This document shows positions 45,241 through 54,243 of a stretch of 64,000 bases of DNA, piece by piece. Position 1 is the first letter of the stretch. Each line of letters opens with the position of its first letter. The notes beneath the pieces are model-generated. The model saw only the letters and a program-made list of their open reading frames with translations. It was not told the origin of the DNA and did no database searches. Source of the DNA: Yersinia similis. Its GTDB lineage: Bacteria > Pseudomonadota > Gammaproteobacteria > Enterobacterales > Enterobacteriaceae. The stretch lies in the NCBI RefSeq assembly GCF_001053095.1, contig NZ_CGBP01000008.1, positions 105,621 through 169,620 on the forward strand, written 5' to 3'. The position numbers were made by a program, and so were the translations under genes.

Positions 45241-46269
45241 ATGAGCGATTCCCCCCCCCTAGTAATGTCTCTGACACGTACCAGTAAATTCAGGAAGGCC
45301 ATTCATCAATACGGGATCATACTTGCCTTTGTTGGCTTGTGTGCTGTCATTGCTCTGGCTGGTGAATTTGCAGTAAACAGCGGTACATGGAGCGAGAATT
45401 ATTTTTTATCACGGGATAATACGCTCATTATTCTACGCCAGGTCTCGATCAACGGCATTCTGGCTATTGGGATGACGTTCGTTATTATCACCGCGGGTGT
45501 TGATCTCTCTGTTGGCGCAGTTTTAAGCCTGGCCGGTATTGTCGCTGCGCGTTTTGCGACGAATAACAGCGCCATCGCCTTGGGGGGCACCGATTGGCCA
45601 CTGTTAGTGCCCATCGTGATTGCCATTGGCATCGGTTTAGCCTGTGGCGTTATCAATGGTATTATCTTAGGTAAATATCGTCTGCAACCCTTTATTGTCA
45701 CTATGGGGATGCTATCTGTCGCCCGTGGCCTGACATTACTCACCACCGGCGGAAACCCGGTATCACAATTAACCGATGAATTCCGTTGGTTAGGTAACGG
45801 TTATGTTTTGGGTATTCCCGTACCGGTGTTGATCTTTATTATTCTGTTCGCCATTGCCTGGTTTGTCTTGAATAAGATGACGTTTGGCCGTTACGTCTAT
45901 GCTGTGGGCGGAAATGAAAAAAGTGCCCGCACATCCGGAATCAACGTATTACGAATTAAAGTGGCGGTATATACCCTTTGCGGCATTTTGGCGGCTATCG
46001 CGGGTTTAATTTTAACGGCCCGTACTGGCTCAGCACAAACTGGCGCTGGCGCATCCTATGAATTGGATGCTATCGCGGCGGTCGTTATTGGCGGCACCAG
46101 TATGGCTGGCGGTATTGGAACTCTGCGCGGAACCTTATTTGGTGTGCTGATAATAGGTGTGATGAACAATGGGCTTGATTTACTCGGCGTACAATCCTAT
46201 TACCAGCAAATTATCAAAGGCATCCTTATTGTCTTTGCTGTCATGCTTGATCCATCCCGTAAACAATAA
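45241..46269 (+). CDS. sugar ABC transporter permease (RbsC type)
   Basis: This 342-residue inner-membrane protein has eight to ten membrane segments and the family blocks ITAGVDLSVGAVLSLAG, GKYRLQPFIVTMGMLSVARGLTLL, GGNEKSARTSGI and AAVVIGGTSMAGGIGTLRGTLFG. It lies 46 bases after the ATPase gene. Confidence 0.88.
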   Translation: MSDSPPLVMSLTRTSKFRKAIHQYGIILAFVGLCAVIALAGEFAVNSGTWSENYFLSRDNTLIILRQVSINGILAIGMTFVIITAGVDLSVGAVLSLAGIVAARFATNNSAIALGGTDWPLLVPIVIAIGIGLACGVINGIILGKYRLQPFIVTMGMLSVARGLTLLTTGGNPVSQLTDEFRWLGNGYVLGIPVPVLIFIILFAIAWFVLNKMTFGRYVYAVGGNEKSARTSGINVLRIKVAVYTLCGILAAIAGLILTARTGSAQTGAGASYELDAIAAVVIGGTSMAGGIGTLRGTLFGVLIIGVMNNGLDLLGVQSYYQQIIKGILIVFAVMLDPSRKQ

Positions 46270-46281
46270 TTTTTATAAAAA

Positions 46282-46345
46282 AATATCTACAAACGACAAT
46301 ATCTACAAACAACAATGTCCATAAAGAATAATACCCATAAACAAC
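46282..46345 (+). repeat. four degenerate 16-bp tandem units after the permease gene
   Basis: Units 46282-46297, 46298-46313, 46314-46329 and 46330-46345 follow AATATCTACAAACRAC, the last two more degenerate. They start 12 bases after the permease stop. Confidence 0.75.
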
Positions 46346-46358
46346 AACATTATTAATC

Positions 46359-46486
46359 TATACCCAAAATAATTCGAGTTGCAGGAAGACCGGCAAGGGA
46401 GATAATCCCGAATCACTTACTGTAGTAAGTGATTCGGGTTGTTGAGCGTAGCCAACACACATGCAGTTTGAAGTATAACGGGTATA
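46359..46486. repeat. full-length ERIC repeat
   Basis: A 128-bp imperfect palindrome from TATACCCAAAATAATTCGAG to AAGTATAACGGGTATA, with the central hairpin CCCGAATCACTTACTG / AAGTGATTCGGG. It sits inside the ABC transporter operon, between permease and binding-protein genes. Confidence 0.88.
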
Positions 46487-46535
46487 TACCGTAAATATAT
46501 AATTTCAAAGTAAGTTGAACGCACCAGGAGCTTTT

Positions 46536-47537
46536 ATGAAAAAAACAATGATACAAACTCTGCTTGCTGCAACGCTGATCTTTTCCTTTGCGGCATCAGT
46601 ACAAGCGGCCCCGGTAAAAATTGCTATTTTGATGTATGGCATGAAAGCTGAATTTGTTCAGCTAATGGAGAAATCAGCCAAAGAACATCCGGCGGTAACA
46701 CAGGGGTTAACGACACTGACCATTTTCGATGGCCGCTATGATCCATTAGTCCAGAATAACCAGGCCGAAACCGCAATACGTACCCGCTATGATGCCATTA
46801 TTATTGTTCCGATAGATTTTGAAGCCAACGTAGATGTGGTCACGATGGCGAATAAAGCCAATATTCCGGTGATTGTCGCCAATGCCCGTTTGAATACAGA
46901 TAAAGCTACCAGTGGGATCTTCTCTGATGATGTTCAAGGGGGTTATCTGGAAGCAAAGGCGGTGCTGGATAAAATGCAGTGTCAGGGCAATGTGGTCGTT
47001 ATTGAAGGGCCAATCGGGCAATCTGCACAGATCCAGCGTGGTCAGGGCAACGATAAAGCGATTGCTGAATGTGGTCCTGGAAAAATCAATGTACTGGAAC
47101 GTAAAACTGCCAACTGGTCACGTGCCGAAGCGATGCCATTGATGGAAAACTGGCTACAAAAACATCGTGGCAAGATTAATGGTGTGATCGGGCAGAATGA
47201 CGAAATGGCATTGGGTGCTATTGAAGCGATCAAGAGCGCTGGCCTGAATGTCCAAGATTTTGCCATTGCCGGTATTGATGGTGTTTCTGATGCGATACGG
47301 GCGGTTAAACAAGGTGAAATGATGTCTATCCTGCAAGATGGCCAGGCTCAAATACAAGGGGCTATTGATATCGCCATGCGTTCGGTGCAAGGGGAGAGTT
47401 ACCAGCCCATGTCAACGATCTGGCAGCAATATCAGGGAAAAATGGATTGGCAACAAGGGACGGCCAAAATGTATGAAGTACCTTGGACTGAAGTGACGCC
47501 ACAAAATGCGAACGAACTGCTGAAAATGCGTCAGTAA
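46536..47537 (+). CDS. periplasmic sugar-binding protein (ribose-type)
   Basis: This 333-residue protein starts at 46536 behind AGGAG. The signal peptide ends SVQAAPVK. The type I periplasmic-binding fold shows DAIIIVPIDFEANVDVVTMANKANIPVIVANA, VVIEGPIGQSAQIQRGQG, NGVIGQNDEMALGAIEAIKSAGL and IAGIDGVSDAIRAVKQGE. It pairs with the ATPase and permease upstream although an ERIC and tandem repeats fill the 266-bp gap. Pentose, hexose or polyol ligands are all possible. Confidence 0.87.
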   Translation: MKKTMIQTLLAATLIFSFAASVQAAPVKIAILMYGMKAEFVQLMEKSAKEHPAVTQGLTTLTIFDGRYDPLVQNNQAETAIRTRYDAIIIVPIDFEANVDVVTMANKANIPVIVANARLNTDKATSGIFSDDVQGGYLEAKAVLDKMQCQGNVVVIEGPIGQSAQIQRGQGNDKAIAECGPGKINVLERKTANWSRAEAMPLMENWLQKHRGKINGVIGQNDEMALGAIEAIKSAGLNVQDFAIAGIDGVSDAIRAVKQGEMMSILQDGQAQIQGAIDIAMRSVQGESYQPMSTIWQQYQGKMDWQQGTAKMYEVPWTEVTPQNANELLKMRQ

Positions 47538-47559
47538 GAGAAAATGTTCGCTATCGCCC

Positions 47560-47592
47560 CCCGACAGCGGAAAAATCTGCTGTCGGGTTTAA
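47560..47592 (+). terminator. terminator of the ribose-type ABC operon
   Basis: Perfect 9-bp arms CCCGACAGC (47560-47568) and GCTGTCGGG (47579-47587) are followed by TTTAAA. Confidence 0.75.
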
Positions 47593-48249
47593 AGGGAAGC
47601 CCCGCCTAAAAACTGGAGTATTTATTGAATCTGCGCTCGAACTGCATCTATGGGCACCTTACTCCCCTGCCTATCCTCACCGTTCAAGATCGGGTCGTTA
47701 AGAGATATCATCAACCTCAGTAATTTTTATTTTTTGCTCTATCAAAGATATCCTCTAAATAATTTTTTTTGCCGCCTGCCTGTAGCTCGAATTATTCAAG
47801 GTATATCCACCCACAAAATACAAACATTTCATTGTCATTTCACCCCCATTCCATTAGCAATACCTTCACCACTCACGAAGAACTTCATATTTTCTAAAAT
47901 AATAATTTATACTTTATTGATCAACGCACAAGAATGATCTCAGTAGGACCAAAATAAATAGTTAAAATTTACTTATCAATTAATCACCGTCCATTGAAGC
48001 ATTCAAAAAGATCAATCCTCAAGACAGAGAGATATTTACCTTTTTATCGTAGGAAATAACCGATAATATGCACGAAAAATCCTACACTTCATCATGATAA
48101 AAACATTTCTTTAATTAACACCGAATGTCTAAACTTAATATTTAGTTACAAATTAAGATTTGGCATAATTGAGTAAATATTCTTATTATCCACCTCGTCT
48201 TTAGCAAACATTAACATCGTTCGTTTACCTACGTACCGGGCATTTGGGA

Positions 48250-48287
48250 CTTGATGCATCCGTTAGAGCTTGATGTATCCGTTAGAG
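48250..48287 (+). repeat. 19-bp tandem duplication
   Basis: CTTGATGCATCCGTTAGAG (48250-48268) is followed directly by the same sequence with one change (48269-48287), 50 bases before the next gene. Confidence 0.85.
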
Positions 48288-48337
48288 AAAGTCTGCACAG
48301 AACAATTGGGCCATAGTGGTCGGGAAACTAATGACGA

Positions 48338-48856
48338 ATGAAGAATAAAATATTCAAATTAATAGTATTAATGTTTTTTTTTAGCCTTCCAACTCAAGCC
48401 TTTGCCAATAAAGAAAACGATAAAAAAATTATCATTAGTAACCTACCATCATCCTCAACATGGGTGCAAACGGCCATATCAGAGTCTATTGACAGCCAGA
48501 ACAATACGATAAATAAAGACTATATCAAGGGAATGGCATCAGGAAAGTATATATACATAATGAATAATAAAATAACGATAGAGGGAGTATGTACTTTTAA
48601 ATATGTCATTAAAAAAAGCAGTCCTTTAAATTATTGGCACAGTGATAAAACCGTCAATTTATATAAAGAAGAGTTTCTAAAAAACGGTTTTAAGTTAGGC
48701 GAAAATTTAGCTTTTATTTCAGCTGAAGATCCGAGTAATGATTGCGACTCCCCTTACTCTCAAATCGCCATAACTAATAATGTGATATTTACTGTTTATA
48801 ATGGTCATGTTGTATTTTACAAAAATTCAAACAATGTTAATGAATTGGCATTATGA
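48338..48856 (+). CDS. small exported protein of unknown function
   Basis: This 172-residue protein has a clear signal peptide (KLIVLMFFFSLPTQAFA-NKEN). The mature part is polar and Asn/Lys/Ile rich, with two cysteines (EGVCTFKYV, SNDCDSP) that could form a disulfide. It is distinctly AT-rich compared with neighbouring metabolic genes, which suggests recent acquisition. No family recognised. The start is uncertain by a few codons because the ribosome site is weak. It is followed by an ERIC remnant. Confidence 0.6.
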   Translation: MKNKIFKLIVLMFFFSLPTQAFANKENDKKIIISNLPSSSTWVQTAISESIDSQNNTINKDYIKGMASGKYIYIMNNKITIEGVCTFKYVIKKSSPLNYWHSDKTVNLYKEEFLKNGFKLGENLAFISAEDPSNDCDSPYSQIAITNNVIFTVYNGHVVFYKNSNNVNELAL

Positions 48857-48885
48857 ACAGTATTTGAAATATTCTCGATTGCTTC

Positions 48886-48987
48886 TATACACCAAATAAC
48901 TCGAGTTACAGAAAGACAGCAAGCGAGAGACAAATCGGTTAGGCGCAGATTTAAACGCTCCATGCAACTTGAAGTATGACGGGTATA
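48886..48987. repeat. ERIC-like repeat, internally diverged
   Basis: A 102-bp segment with TATACACCAAATAACTCGAG at one end and CAACTTGAAGTATGACGGGT at the other. Nothing else is seen in the gap up to 49231 apart from a short AT-rich promoter-like stretch. Confidence 0.7.
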
Positions 48988-49231
48988 TATACCAACATTA
49001 GACCACCTTCCTAACATGCTCTGATTAAAAATTTTTCCGTACAACAACAGTCAATGAATCTTCGGCTGAACCCGTTACTGAATCGTGGCTCTTTGTCGTT
49101 AAGCAAGCAGTAATTGTTAACTGATCGCTAAATGTTAAGCAAACCACAAATTTGATTGCCTGGCTTCCCCCTATTACTTATGCGGGATAATCTTAAGAGC
49201 AATGGAATATACTAAGAAATAAGGAATTGTA

Positions 49232-50089
49232 ATGCGAAGTATCGGGTGGCGTTTTCTCATTCTGGGATGGCTGGTTTTATTAGCCGGTTGTGCGACTGAT
49301 GTTTCTTTATCAGGAAAAAACAAGAGCGCAGAAGCTAACCGAATTCAGTTTCAACGGATGGGTTCTGCTCCAGAATCCGGTGCAGCAGATGTCACCAGCC
49401 TGGATCTCCAGCCTGGCGATATTTTGTTGTCATCATCAACCGGCATTAATTCGTTGGGTATTCGTATATTTAGCCTTGCCCCAGTCAGCCACGCGGCTAT
49501 TTATCTGGGAGAAGAGCAAGTGGCCGAGGCAACCAGTGCAGGTGTGAATATTGTTAGCCTTAACGAGGCGATAGATCATAACACAGCGGTTATTGCCTTC
49601 CGTTACCCCGGATTAACCCCGGAACATGCCGCTAAATTGCGTGAGTTTGCATTAGATAAAGAGGGCTCGGATTACAACTTCGGCGGGATCGTATTGATCG
49701 CCCCGTATATGATAACCAAACGAATATGCGAATTACCGTTATTTAATGCGACCATGCGTAACCATTGCCTTAGCCTGCTCGCTACGGTGCAATTGGGTGA
49801 CGGTGGGTCACTGACGGAAGATCAGCGCTTCTTCTGTTCTCAGTTTGTATTGGAAGCCTACAATTATGCAGGGCACCCAATCAGCGACTCCAATCCGGTA
49901 TGGATCACACCGGCTGATTTACTGCATATGCGCGAAGGCGACAGTTCTTCATTCCGCTCAAATCAGCCCCTATCGTATGTTGGCCATTTAAAACAACGCA
50001 GTAACTTATTTACAGGTAACAAAGGATTGGCGATGAACAATACAGACACATTACCCGAGGATAAAAGCCCCCGTATGCTGAGCCAATAA
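49232..50089 (+). CDS. YiiX/YebB-like permuted papain-fold lipoprotein
   Basis: This 285-residue protein has a lipobox LAGC (Cys20). LQPGDILLSSSTGINSLGIRIFSLAPVSHAAIYLGEEQVAEATSAG contains the conserved His, and FFCSQFVLEAYNYAG the conserved Cys of permuted NlpC/P60-like (YiiX) proteins, which are amidases, peptidases or acyl-transferases of the envelope. In the circularly permuted order His precedes Cys, as here. No operon partner; substrate unknown. Confidence 0.78.
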   Translation: MRSIGWRFLILGWLVLLAGCATDVSLSGKNKSAEANRIQFQRMGSAPESGAADVTSLDLQPGDILLSSSTGINSLGIRIFSLAPVSHAAIYLGEEQVAEATSAGVNIVSLNEAIDHNTAVIAFRYPGLTPEHAAKLREFALDKEGSDYNFGGIVLIAPYMITKRICELPLFNATMRNHCLSLLATVQLGDGGSLTEDQRFFCSQFVLEAYNYAGHPISDSNPVWITPADLLHMREGDSSSFRSNQPLSYVGHLKQRSNLFTGNKGLAMNNTDTLPEDKSPRMLSQ

Positions 50090-50469
50090 CCGTTTGGTGC
50101 TGCTCACCGCTGAAGAGCGTATTCTTATCAGAAGGGAGCACAGCCCAAAGCAATATATGTACGGCTGGTATTGCCACTCACCCCCCATTGACCAAAATAG
50201 CCAATTCCCAGTTCAACATTTTGATTTAAAAATCATTTTTTGATATCTCCGAAGAGGGGAGATCTGGCATTAAAACTGCACATATTGATTGCGGTACCGA
50301 AACCACTTGATTGCACAGCTCACTGGTTTGCCACCAAGAGCACGCGGGATGCGTTGTGCAGTAACCCGTTTTAGATATATCTTTTTTCATTTCTTTCTTG
50401 CCAATTTAGATACATCGGTCTAAATTAGATATATCGAAGTTGTTTCGATATATCTAAAGGAGATTTACA
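50090..50469. promoter_or_regulatory. PadR-type operator region upstream of the YqjI-like gene
   Basis: The 380-bp gap holds two dyads close to the next gene: AATTTAGA-N8-TCTAAATT (50403-50426) and TTAGATATATCGAA-N5-TTCGATATATCTAA (50425-50457), the second perfect over 14-bp arms, sharing two bases with the first. A further half-site TTAGATATATC lies near 50370. They are probably the regulator's own operator. The rest of the gap shows nothing. Confidence 0.65.
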
Positions 50470-51150
50470 ATGTTTGGTCATTCAAAACACGGTCATCGTC
50501 ATGGTGGTCATCGCTATGAAGGACAGGGCCACAGCGGTGAAAAAATGCGTCGCGGTGGTCGCCATAGTGTAATAGCAGAAGATGCCGAATCGGCAAGAGG
50601 CGGCAAACATGGGCGCGGGCGTGGCGGTAAAATGCATCGCCTGTTCGAACATGGGGATTTACGCGTAGTCCTGCTGGCGCTACTTAATAAAACCCCCAGC
50701 CACGGCTATGAGCTGATTAAGGCTATTGAAGAAGCGTCATCAGGTTTGTATGTGCCAAGCCCTGGGGTCATCTATCCAACACTGACGCTGTTGGAAGAGC
50801 AGGATTTTGTCACACCAGTGGCCACGGGTAATGGCCGCAAAAGCTACCAGATTACTGACGCTGGGAAGTTTGAACTACAGAAAAACCAAGCTATGGTCGA
50901 TGTAATCTTTGCTCGTCTGGCGCAGGTAAACCGTCATAAAGAAGGGAATCTGGCAGAAGGTATTGCCGATGCAATGCACCGCTTACGCCACATTCTACGT
51001 AGCAATATGATGCGTGCGGATCTCACCCCAGAACAGGTAGCACGTATTAATACCGCACTACTGGCTGCGGTAGAAACCATTGAAGAAGAATTGCAACCGG
51101 TGGTGGTGCAACCTGCGGCAGTTGATGCCACTGTACAGGAGAAAAACTGA
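50470..51150 (+). CDS. PadR-family regulator, metal-responsive YqjI-like
   Basis: This 226-residue protein has an N-terminal His/Gly-rich tail (MFGHSKHGHRHGGHRYEGQG) typical of YqjI, which binds nickel or iron. The PadR winged helix follows (LRVVLLALLNKTPSHGYELIKAIEEASSGLYVPSPGVIYPTLTLLEEQ), then a C-terminal helical dimerisation arm. E. coli YqjI represses itself and the ferric reductase gene yqjH. Here the partner is a DUF3861 gene overlapping by one base. Confidence 0.85.
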   Translation: MFGHSKHGHRHGGHRYEGQGHSGEKMRRGGRHSVIAEDAESARGGKHGRGRGGKMHRLFEHGDLRVVLLALLNKTPSHGYELIKAIEEASSGLYVPSPGVIYPTLTLLEEQDFVTPVATGNGRKSYQITDAGKFELQKNQAMVDVIFARLAQVNRHKEGNLAEGIADAMHRLRHILRSNMMRADLTPEQVARINTALLAAVETIEEELQPVVVQPAAVDATVQEKN

Positions 51151-51488
51151 TGCCCGGCTATCGTTATCGAATCACTATTGAACCCTTGACTGACCGTAAG
51201 GGCGAAGCCATTGATAAAGCCCCTGTCACCTTTGAAGCCGAGAATCATGATGAGATCCTCAGCATCATCGAGCGGTTACAGGCCCGTGAAGATCTGGGCT
51301 TCGGCCAGGAGAAAACTGCCGCCTTTGCCTTAGGTTTGAAGCTTTTCTCGGAAACCATGATGGAAAATCGTAAGCATCCGCTATTTGAGCCGCTGCGCGG
51401 TGCATTTAAAGACTTTATGATCCTACTGAAGAAAGGTTCACCGCGCGACCATAGTGTGAACATGCAGAATAGTGATCATGCGGAGTAG
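51150..51488 (+). CDS. DUF3861-family small protein
   Basis: This is a 112-residue cytoplasmic protein, YRYRITIEPLTDRKGEAIDKAPVTFEAENHDEILSIIERLQ, matching the DUF3861 pattern as I recall it. The start ATG overlaps the PadR stop (TGATG), so it is coupled to the regulator. No catalytic motif; function unknown, perhaps linked to metal or redox stress by context. A weak hairpin terminator (AGCCTCTCTT-GAT-AAGAGACTGGCT then TTTT) lies at 51487-51520. Confidence 0.7.
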   Translation: MPGYRYRITIEPLTDRKGEAIDKAPVTFEAENHDEILSIIERLQAREDLGFGQEKTAAFALGLKLFSETMMENRKHPLFEPLRGAFKDFMILLKKGSPRDHSVNMQNSDHAE

Positions 51489-51602
51489 CCTCTCTTGATA
51501 AGAGACTGGCTGAGTTTTGGGATTAAGGGTTAAGCTCGTCACTGAGCCGTCAAGAACACCACTGGTTAGCCGCCATCATCACCGTATAGCTCTCACAGTT
51601 GC

Positions 51603-51845
51603 TCACCTCTGAGAGCTTATCAAGGTGCAGCCGCAACCACAGCGATGACCATGGAAAGCCACTGGAATGCCGTTATCCTTAAATGAAGGATGTGCTTCTA
51701 TAATGAAGGTATTACCATGCTGTGGGCAAGATACCGGGTCATTCAGGCGTGCCACACCAATACCTGCAAATTTCATTTTGCCAGACCCACTGAGCACTTG
51801 CCCGCCATGCGTGGTTTTATCGCCAATACAGATGACGCCTTTCAT
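51603..51845 (-). CDS. PAAR-domain spike-tip protein
   Basis: This is an 80-residue protein; the ATG at 51845 fits GAGG better than a GTG two codons earlier. PAAR features are GDKTTHGGQVLSGSG, ARLNDPVSCPQHG and FHGHRCGCGCTLISS, with His and Cys residues for the zinc at the tip. Such proteins cap the VgrG spike of type VI secretion systems and recruit effectors. It carries no toxin extension. No VgrG or structural T6SS gene is visible in the window. Confidence 0.85.
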   Translation of the reverse strand: MKGVICIGDKTTHGGQVLSGSGKMKFAGIGVARLNDPVSCPQHGNTFIIEAHPSFKDNGIPVAFHGHRCGCGCTLISSQR

Positions 51846-51938
51846 ATACACCTCAAGTTTTCTATTAATTAATTTTACTTACTGGTATTGCACTTTATTT
51901 TCAATTAACTGATAGATAAGCAATGTACTATTCCCTTT

Positions 51939-52103
51939 CTATAGCGAACTTAGCGCTGTTGCAGTTAGTATTTTATTCATTGTGTCATCAAGTGGGGTTT
52001 CTTTAAAAACCTTCGTATCTAAGACGGGTAAGAGCAATGCCGTATCGCCATAATTTGATGTAAAATTGACATCACTCTTGACCGAAAATAACGTTTCAAT
52101 CTC
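51939..52103 (-). pseudogene. coding-like in-frame extension behind the membrane protein stop
   Basis: Directly after the TAA of the next upstream gene (52104-52106) the same frame stays open for 54 codons to a TAG at 51939-51941, reading EIETLFSVKSDV ... DTMNKILTATALSSL. Composition is protein-like and there is no start codon near its beginning. Either the stop is a recent nonsense change splitting a ~314-residue protein, or this is a fused relic. Confidence 0.4.
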
Positions 52104-52883
52104 TTACAAGAAAATATGCTGTTTTTCGCCATTATTTTTTTCAATTTTGGCAAGTATTTGTTCAAGATCATCGGAGTCTTTATTATTTTTCATCATACTT
52201 TTCTGGAAAGTTATTTCTTTCTCTAATCCCTCTAAGTTTAATTTAATCTTGAATTGACCTTTTTTGCTTTCTACCAGATCAACGTGCTCAATTGAGATAA
52301 TATAAGTATTCGACATCAAGGCTGGTGTAAATACCAGATTATCGCCCATTAATGCAATCACAGGGCGATTTCCCAACCGAATACCATTTGTAATCTGAAA
52401 CACACCGATGGTAAAAATGTACATATCCAGTGGAATATTATTAGAAAACATATAAACACTCATTGCCGTTAAAAACACACCCGACATAAAATAAGGAACA
52501 GTGACAAAGTTTAGATATTTATTAAGCTTACCCGTTTCATTTAATGAAAACTTCTTCAAGCCACGGTAAATATAATCGTTATAGGTAAGGCGATAACCAA
52601 CAAAGAAAACAATACTGAGGGGTAACATACCTATACAAGAGATAATGACCAATACAAATAAAAATTTATTAGTTTTATCTATAAAAATCACGCTAAGGAT
52701 TTGTAATACAAGACTAACAGAAAAGTAGTATCTCAATACGGCGAGAGCATCAAGCGACATCCGATCTCTATAGCCTAACTCATCATAGAATTCCTGATAG
52801 TCTACAGTGAAAAACCAACTGCCCAAAACAAGCACTAAGTTTAGTGATAAACCTATCCAGACCAGTAAACTTACCTTTTTCAT
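52104..52883 (-). CDS. multi-pass membrane protein of unknown function
   Basis: This is a 259-residue AT-rich protein. Five or so hydrophobic segments lie at residues ~5-25, ~48-68, ~72-98, ~128-150 and ~155-170. The cytoplasmic C-terminal part (NLVFTPALMSNTYIISIEHVDLVESKKGQFKIKL) looks like a PH-like membrane-associated fold. It lies within a toxin/immunity region, so it may be an immunity protein against a membrane-active effector. It is possibly truncated (see 51939-52103). No family assigned. Confidence 0.6.
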   Translation of the reverse strand: MKKVSLLVWIGLSLNLVLVLGSWFFTVDYQEFYDELGYRDRMSLDALAVLRYYFSVSLVLQILSVIFIDKTNKFLFVLVIISCIGMLPLSIVFFVGYRLTYNDYIYRGLKKFSLNETGKLNKYLNFVTVPYFMSGVFLTAMSVYMFSNNIPLDMYIFTIGVFQITNGIRLGNRPVIALMGDNLVFTPALMSNTYIISIEHVDLVESKKGQFKIKLNLEGLEKEITFQKSMMKNNKDSDDLEQILAKIEKNNGEKQHIFL

Positions 52884-52944
52884 AAATTACCCTTACAATT
52901 CAAAAACATAATATTATTTGATTTATTGTACATATTTATACCAT

Positions 52945-53172
52945 TTATCCAGCACATCTCATTTTAATATGAGTTAATTGTAATATCTCATAACGATCAC
53001 GTGAACCGTCACCGCCTATAGTCAAGCTGTAATAGCCTGTTTTAGAGACATGCCCAACGGGTGATAAAATAATTTCATGGTATATCTCAATATGGCTATC
53101 GTATAAGATGACGTAAGCTATCATAGAGCAACCAAGCAATGGAAATAAAAGTTTCAAGTTAGCATGATACAA
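52945..53172 (-). CDS. possible small membrane protein or gene remnant
   Basis: An open frame of up to 75 residues with one hydrophobic segment (LLFPLLGCSMIAYVILY) and a polar tail ending THIKMRCAG. The only full-length start is a TTG without a ribosome site, so it may be the remains of a longer gene. The rest of the gap, 53173-53475, is AT-rich and shows nothing convincing. Confidence 0.3.
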   Translation of the reverse strand: MYHANLKLLFPLLGCSMIAYVILYDSHIEIYHEIILSPVGHVSKTGYYSLTIGGDGSRDRYEILQLTHIKMRCAG

Positions 53173-53475
53173 ATCAATAATGCATCAAAGCCGCAACTTT
53201 AAATAAGAACATTCACACAGAAATGTAGGAATATTCAACCAAACCATGATTAACTCATAAAAGTTAATCAAAAAAATTAGTTTATTTTTATTGGTTTTAA
53301 ATGGTCGCATAAAAAACAATAAAATAGAGTGAGTACCTTGTCGGTTTATATTTAAAATACATTTATTAGTTCCTATTTTTAACCCTCTCAACTATTTCGC
53401 TTTGGGCAATAAGGTTTGGCAGCTCGGCATTTATGGAAACACACGGCCACATGGGTGATTCAGGGAGGTTAAAAA

Positions 53476-54243
53476 TTATTTACCGTTAGCAGGTTCAGAG
53501 CGAAGATTATTAAGCAAAAAGACGACTTCTCCCCGATAAAAAGGGGAAGCAGCCAGATACTGTTCCCATTGCGGATCCCACTCCCCGTGTTGAACCAAAC
53601 CAATCTTGAAGGGAAGACGTAATTGCAGCAAGGCGGGTAAGTAACGTGAGTACTGATTAACGGTTGATCGCCCCTGATAGGTTTGTATCACCAGTTCATC
53701 AATCGGCAACGCATTGAGCTGCTGGATGCTACCGGTTTTTGCCCAGTCCAATAAGCCGGTTACACCAAGTGCAAAATTTGGATCCAGCTTAGTGCGCACC
53801 CGGCGCAGGAACCCAGCGTAATCATCAAGACGATAGGTGCCCGCATCGAAATCAATCTGTAGCCCGATGACCTGATTTCCAGCGGCGGCCCACCGCCGGG
53901 GTAAATCAATCAGAATCGCCAAAATATCATCTGGTACATCCAACGTGGTGATGCGCACCGTGACCCACACCGCAGGAAGTGTCAGCCTGGAGCTGGGTAG
54001 CCCCATTTTCTGAAACCAGGCGGCTCGTTGGCGAATAACCACTTCCCCTTGATGCAGATAAACCTGATTCGCCTGCTGTAAAGCGGGCTGTGGGTTCACA
54101 CCTGACCACAGCCAAAACGCCTGATAATCATGGGCATACACCTTATGGCTCAACTGCGGTTTGTCGCTAACCTCTGCCATCGCTGGCGGCATAAATAGCG
54201 CTAATAGGCAGCTTACCAGTAATAGTTGAGCCGTTCTGCCCAT
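53476..54243 (-). CDS. DUF3142-family exported protein
   Basis: This 255-residue protein has a signal peptide ending PPAMAEVS. AFWLWSGVNPQPALQQANQVYLHQGEV, VIGLQIDFDAGTYRLDDYAGFLRRVR, DELVIQTYQGRSTV and FKIGLVQHGEWDPQW suggest a TIM-barrel-like fold (a match to DUF3142 as I recall it); the Asp in IDFD could be catalytic, but no activity is known. Its start overlaps the end of the preceding gene by 31 bases, so they are coupled and probably act together in the periplasm. Confidence 0.72.
   Translation of the reverse strand: MGRTAQLLLVSCLLALFMPPAMAEVSDKPQLSHKVYAHDYQAFWLWSGVNPQPALQQANQVYLHQGEVVIRQRAAWFQKMGLPSSRLTLPAVWVTVRITTLDVPDDILAILIDLPRRWAAAGNQVIGLQIDFDAGTYRLDDYAGFLRRVRTKLDPNFALGVTGLLDWAKTGSIQQLNALPIDELVIQTYQGRSTVNQYSRYLPALLQLRLPFKIGLVQHGEWDPQWEQYLAASPFYRGEVVFLLNNLRSEPANGK

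Larger units (their letters stand above)
47538..48337. other. 800-bp intergenic region with repeat debris
   Basis: Besides the terminator, 47657-47692 matches the right part of the 162-bp miniature element (about 34 bases with one mismatch, containing TGCCTATCCTCACCGTTCAA), so it is a decayed fragment. A half ERIC end (CTCGAATTATTCAAGGTATA, about 47787-47806) follows. The rest is AT-rich with no plausible gene. Confidence 0.55.

Noticed and set aside
47650..47937. 95-codon open frame
   Set aside because: Its first part is the fragment of the 162-bp miniature element and its middle an ERIC end, so it is repeat debris.
50425..50457. the 14-bp dyad as a transcription terminator
   Set aside because: It is AT-rich, has no U-run and sits right before a start codon, so an operator is more likely.
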